Assembly: GCF_040744945.1 (NCBI RefSeq)
Contig: NZ_CP160453.1
Span: forward strand, 4,402,001-4,466,000
Direction of reading: 5' to 3'
From: Saccharothrix sp. HUAS TT1
GTDB lineage: Bacteria > Actinomycetota > Actinomycetes > Mycobacteriales > Pseudonocardiaceae
DNA: 64,000 nt
A program made the translations under genes and the position numbers. Under the pieces are notes generated by a model that was not told where the DNA came from, searched no databases, and saw nothing but the letters and a program-made list of their open reading frames with translations. The stretch's first letter is position 1. Each line of letters opens with the position of its first letter. This document shows positions 61,501 through 64,000 of this stretch, one piece after another.

Positions 61501-64000
61501 GAAGTACACGCCCCGGTCGCCCAGGCCGTGGAACACCATGCCCGCCTGCATCGGGGTGAGCGGGTAGGCGTCGGCGCCGGTGATCCGGTCCACCTCGTCC
61601 TGGGTGAGCCGCGCCAGCGGGAAGTCCGACGGCGTGCGGCCGCCCGCGCCCGGCTCGGCGCAGTGCGCCACGACGCCGCGCAGCGCGGCGGCGAACGCGT
61701 CCGCCAGCAGGCCGACGGTGGCCTCCTCGTGCGTGTTGTCGCTGTAGTAGAAGGTGAACTCCATCCGGTCGCCGCGCACCTGGCCGACCACGTCGAGCAG
61801 GTGCGGGCGCGGCGCGGCCGGGTCGGCGGACAGCTCCAGGTCCCGCTGGTCCTCGGCGAACCGGCCCAGGTAGTTGAAGGAGATCCGGGGGTCGCAGGCG
61901 GGCGCGGTGCGGGCCAGCCGGCGCAGCGCGCCGTAGCCGATGCCGCGACCGGGCACGGCCCGCAGCTGCTCCTTGACCGACTTGAGCGCGACGCCCCAGT
62001 CCTCGTCCTCGGGCAGGTCGAGCGCGACCGGGAAGACGGTGGTGAACCAGCCGACCGTGCGGGACAGGTCGACGTCGTCGAACAGCTCCTCGCGGCCGTG
62101 GCCCTCCAGGTCCACCAGCACCCGCGACCGGCCGGTCCAGTCGGACAGCACCCGGCCGAGCGCGGTCAGCAGCACGTCGTTGACCTGCGTGCGGTACACG
62201 CCGGGCACGTCGCGCAGCAGCGCTCCGGTCTCCTCGGCGGTGAGCCGCACGGTGACCTCGCGCTGCGAGCCGACCGTGTTGGGGCCGTGCCGGTCCACCG
62301 GCACGTCGGTCGGCGAGGCGGCCACCGCCGCCCAGTGCTCCAGCTCGGCGTCGAAGCCGCCGGTGGCGTGCTCGGCGAGCCGGGTCGCCCAGTCCCGGAA
62401 CGACGTGGTCTTGCGCCCCAGCCGGACCGTGCCGCCCGCGCGGGCCTGGCGGTAGGCGGTGGCCAGGTCCTCGACCAGCACGCGCCACGAGACGCCGTCG
62501 ACCACGAGGTGGTGCGCGGTCAGCCGGACCGACCGGCCGTCCAGCACCTCGGCGCGCAGCAGCGGGCCGCGGGTGAGGTCGAAGCCCGCCAGGTCCAGCG
62601 GGTTGACGCCGGTCGCGGCCTCGACCACCTGGCGGTCGCCCTCGAACCGGGTGCGCAGCGCGTCGTGGTGCCCGACCAGCGCGGCGAGGGCGGCGCGCAG
62701 CGCGACCGGGTCGACCTCGTCGTCCAGGTCGGCGACGACGGACTGGTCGAAGTGCTCGGGCCGCACGGTGTGGCTGTCGAGGAACCAGCGCTGGATCGGG
62801 GTGAGCGGCGCGTCGCCCGCGACCGGGCCCTGGTCGGCGGCGGGCGGCAGGTCGCGGGTGACGTGCGGGGCGATGGCGGCGATGGTCTGGTGCGCGAAGA
62901 TGTCCCGCGAGGTCAGCACGAGACCGGCGCGCCGGGCCCGGGTGACGACCTGGATGCCCAGGATCGAGTCGCCGCCCAGCTCGAAGAAGTTGTCCCGCAC
63001 GCCGACCCTGGCCGCGCCGAGCACGTCGGCGAACACCTCCGCCAGCACGGCCTCGACGGGCGTGCGCGGCGCCACGTAGCGGACCTCGGCGCGCTCCTCG
63101 GGCGGCGCGGGCAGCGCGTCGCGGTCGAGGTGGTCCAGGCCGACGAACGTCGCGGGCACGGCGTGCGCGGGCAGCACCTGGCCGAGGAAGCCGCGCAGCG
63201 CGGACGCGCCGACGTCGGGCGTCACGTAGGCGACCAGCCGGCCGTCCACCGCGACCACGGCCGCGTCGGTCACCCCGTGGTGCCGCCGGATCGCCTGCTC
63301 GACCTCGGCCGGGTCCACCCGGACGCCGCGGACGCGGACCGAGTCGTCCGGCGCGAAGTCGAGCTCCACGAGCCCGCGCAGCGGGCGGTCCGGGTCCTCG
63401 ACCACCAGGCGCAGCAACGCCTCCAGGTCGTCGCCCAGCGACTCGACCGTGCCCGCGTCGAACAGGTCGGTGTTGTACTCGACGGTCAGCGCCAGGTCGT
63501 CGCCGCGCGGCCAGAACTCCACCACGAGGTCGAACCGGGCCACCGGCCGCGGCAGGTCGTGCTCGACCGCGGTCAGCTCGCCGAACGCGCCCTCGCGCAG
63601 CAACGGCTGCTGCAGCGCGACCACGGCCTGCACCAGGGGCGTGCGGCTGGGGTCCGGGTCGGGGCGCAGCTGCTCCACCACCCGGTCGAACGGCACGTCG
63701 TCGTGCGCGTACGCCTCCAGCGCGGTGTCGCGCACGTGGTCCAGGAACGCGGTGAACGGCAGGTCCGGGTCCACCCACGAGCGCAGCACGAGCGTGCGGA
63801 CGAAGAAGCCGACCGCGCGGTCCAGGTCGGGGTGCTCGCGGCCGGAGCTGACCGTGCCGACGGCGATGTCGCGCTGCCGGCTGCGCGCCGACAGCAGCAC
63901 CTGCACGGCGGCGGTGAGCGTCATGAACAGGGTGGCGTCGTGCGCCCGGCCGACCCCGGCCAGCCTGCGGACCAGGTCGGCGGGCAGCGGTCGGCGCAGC
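58582..64000 (-). CDS. NRPS4 (N-terminus outside window): C-(A remnant)-PCP-E-C-A-PCP
   Basis: About 1805 codons visible, entering from the right edge. Order: end of a C domain (to about 63.42 kb); an A-domain remnant (63.35-63.10 kb) keeping only the C-terminal lid (RVRGVRVDPAEVEQAI) while motifs A1-A7 are absent and the A10 NGK is lost; PCP with LGGDSILG (about 62.96 kb); E with HHLVVDG, EGHGRE and RTVGWFT; C with YPLTPMQAGM and HHVLLDG; A with [11 protein letters not shown] and pocket D-V-F-S-I-A-M-V-H (Thr/Ser-like class, uncertain); PCP with LGGDSIRS; stop 58582. NRPS3 begins six bases later. The first visible module cannot load itself and needs an A domain in trans; its downstream E and matching D-type C domain look intact. 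Confidence 0.95.
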   Translation of the reverse strand, partial: LRRPLPADLVRRLAGVGRAHDATLFMTLTAAVQVLLSARSRQRDIAVGTVSSGREHPDLDRAVGFFVRTLVLRSWVDPDLPFTAFLDHVRDTALEAYAHDDVPFDRVVEQLRPDPDPSRTPLVQAVVALQQPLLREGAFGELTAVEHDLPRPVARFDLVVEFWPRGDDLALTVEYNTDLFDAGTVESLGDDLEALLRLVVEDPDRPLRGLVELDFAPDDSVRVRGVRVDPAEVEQAIRRHHGVTDAAVVAVDGRLVAYVTPDVGASALRGFLGQVLPAHAVPATFVGLDHLDRDALPAPPEERAEVRYVAPRTPVEAVLAEVFADVLGAARVGVRDNFFELGGDSILGIQVVTRARRAGLVLTSRDIFAHQTIAAIAPHVTRDLPPAADQGPVAGDAPLTPIQRWFLDSHTVRPEHFDQSVVADLDDEVDPVALRAALAALVGHHDALRTRFEGDRQVVEAATGVNPLDLAGFDLTRGPLLRAEVLDGRSVRLTAHHLVVDGVSWRVLVEDLATAYRQARAGGTVRLGRKTTSFRDWATRLAEHATGGFDAELEHWAAVAASPTDVPVDRHGPNTVGSQREVTVRLTAEETGALLRDVPGVYRTQVNDVLLTALGRVLSDWTGRSRVLVDLEGHGREELFDDVDLSRTVGWFTTVFPVALDLPEDEDWGVALKSVKEQLRAVPGRGIGYGALRRLARTAPACDPRISFNYLGRFAEDQRDLELSADPAAPRPHLLDVVGQVRGDRMEFTFYYSDNTHEEATVGLLADAFAAALRGVVAHCAEPGAGGRTPSDFPLARLTQDEVDRITGADAYPLTPMQAGMVFHGLGDRGVYFQQTTFVVDGVTDPEVFAAAWQRVVDRTPVLRSSVLWEGVRTPLQVVHDDVRLPVTFLDWSHLDEGARAERLRELLADDRARGMDLAAPPLMRIAVARLSPTSVQVLWTFHHVLLDGWSVFHVLSDVLDPAGPAQRPPFRDYVAWLAEQDEAAAREHWGRALGDFDSPTPLPADRPAEHGTSSQRLSVELTDAESGRLYEFARAHRLTPSAIVQGAWALLLARSAGRTDVCFGATVSGRPAELSGVDAITGIFINTLPVRARVDGAAPVAEWLRALQDAQAESRRFEHVPLTDIQACSGVERGTNLFDSVVVFENYPVELAEDMGLRELSAVETTSFPLSATVYPADRLGVLLGYEPAMFERATVERLGERLRRLLVHLVADPARPVADVPWLSEDEVRQVVVDWNGTLVSEPTTTIPGLFAAQAARTPDAVAVTCEGEHLTYRELDERANRLAHHLVGLGAGPERIVALRLGRSLDQVVAVLGVLKSGAAYLPLDPAYPADRIAATVEDARPVATLSEIPDLSGLPATAPVVALRPDHSAYVIYTSGSTGRPKGVVIPHGNVVRLFSATDHWFGLGPDDVVSMFHSYAFDVSVFELWAALLHGGRLVVVPHAVSRSPRDFARLLADEGVTILSQTPSAFYQLIPERPTGLALRCVIFAGEALDLRKLDGWDGPGTLVNMYGITETTVHVTYTEADGSIGVAMPDLRIYVLDEDLNPVPPTVPGEMYVAGPGLARGYLNRPGLTSSRFVADPFGPPGTRMYRSGDLARWDDTGTLHYLGRADHQVKIRGFRIELGEVESVLLAHPSVAQVVVLANEQRLVAYYVPEKPTTATELRDHTAEVLPDHMVPAAFVALESMPLTVNGKLDRVALPAPERDAVTSTDYVAPRTETEEAIAAIWTDVLGVGEIGVEDSFFALGGDSIRSLHITSRTKAAFGVDLSPRDVLTARTVSALADLVEDLVLADLEALAADTEA

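Noticed and set aside
1..64000. CRISPR arrays, tRNA or rRNA genes, insertion sequences, integrases
   Set aside because: None seen: no regularly spaced repeats with unique spacers, no transposase or integrase motifs and no tRNA-like cloverleaf noticed by eye.

Overview
The window is very GC-rich and densely coded. It carries DUF6292- and DUF4383-type proteins, an AfsR-type SARP, many GTG starts and four-base ATGA/GTGA gene overlaps. This points to a soil actinomycete, most likely of the Pseudonocardiales (Saccharothrix/Actinosynnema/Lentzea-like; inference). It is dominated by two nonribosomal peptide synthetase (NRPS) arms separated by about 10 kb of ordinary genes.

Left arm (1-28.5 kb). A leftward, tightly coupled operon holds an MbtH-like protein (6994-6791), a LanB-like glutamylation-domain protein (6762-4441), a free-standing adenylation (A) domain (4439-2916), a threonine-dehydratase-like PLP enzyme (2919-1945), a free-standing carrier protein (PCP, 1948-1694) and a second LanB-like protein that leaves the window (1692-<1). 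Divergently, two NRPSs (C-A-PCP-C-A-PCP, then C-A-PCP-C-A-PCP-TE) are followed by a cytochrome P450, an MFS exporter, two overlapping LuxR-type regulators, a tiny secreted repeat peptide, a large SARP regulator on the opposite strand and an NTF2-like protein. Three intergenic regions here carry heptamers at 11-bp spacing that look like SARP operators.

Middle (28.5-38.3 kb). Genes not obviously biosynthetic: an SLC13/ArsB-type permease, a CBS-domain protein, a NarL-type two-component system, small membrane and secreted proteins, DUF4383 and DUF6292 proteins, a GT4 glycosyltransferase, a small helical protein, a phosphoesterase, a GNAT acetyltransferase, a SAM methyltransferase and an isochorismatase-like hydrolase. 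The last two diverge from back-to-back leaderless promoters.

Right arm (38.3-64 kb, all leftward). In transcription order: an NRPS that enters from the right edge (C, a module whose A domain is almost wholly deleted, PCP, E, then C-A-PCP), a giant five-module NRPS (C-A-PCP-E / C-A-PCP / C-A-PCP-E / C-A-PCP / C-A-PCP-E), an MFS transporter and a second MbtH. No thioesterase lies on this arm inside the window.

Most striking: (1) two LanB-like, tRNA-dependent-type enzymes lacking the elimination domain sit in an NRPS operon with a stand-alone A domain, a PCP and a PLP enzyme; (2) an NRPS module has lost its A-domain core and must be loaded in trans if it works; (3) 11-bp-periodic operator arrays link the SARP, the LuxR pair and a secreted repeat peptide. 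Substrate predictions were read by eye from specificity-pocket residues and are tentative except for threonine.
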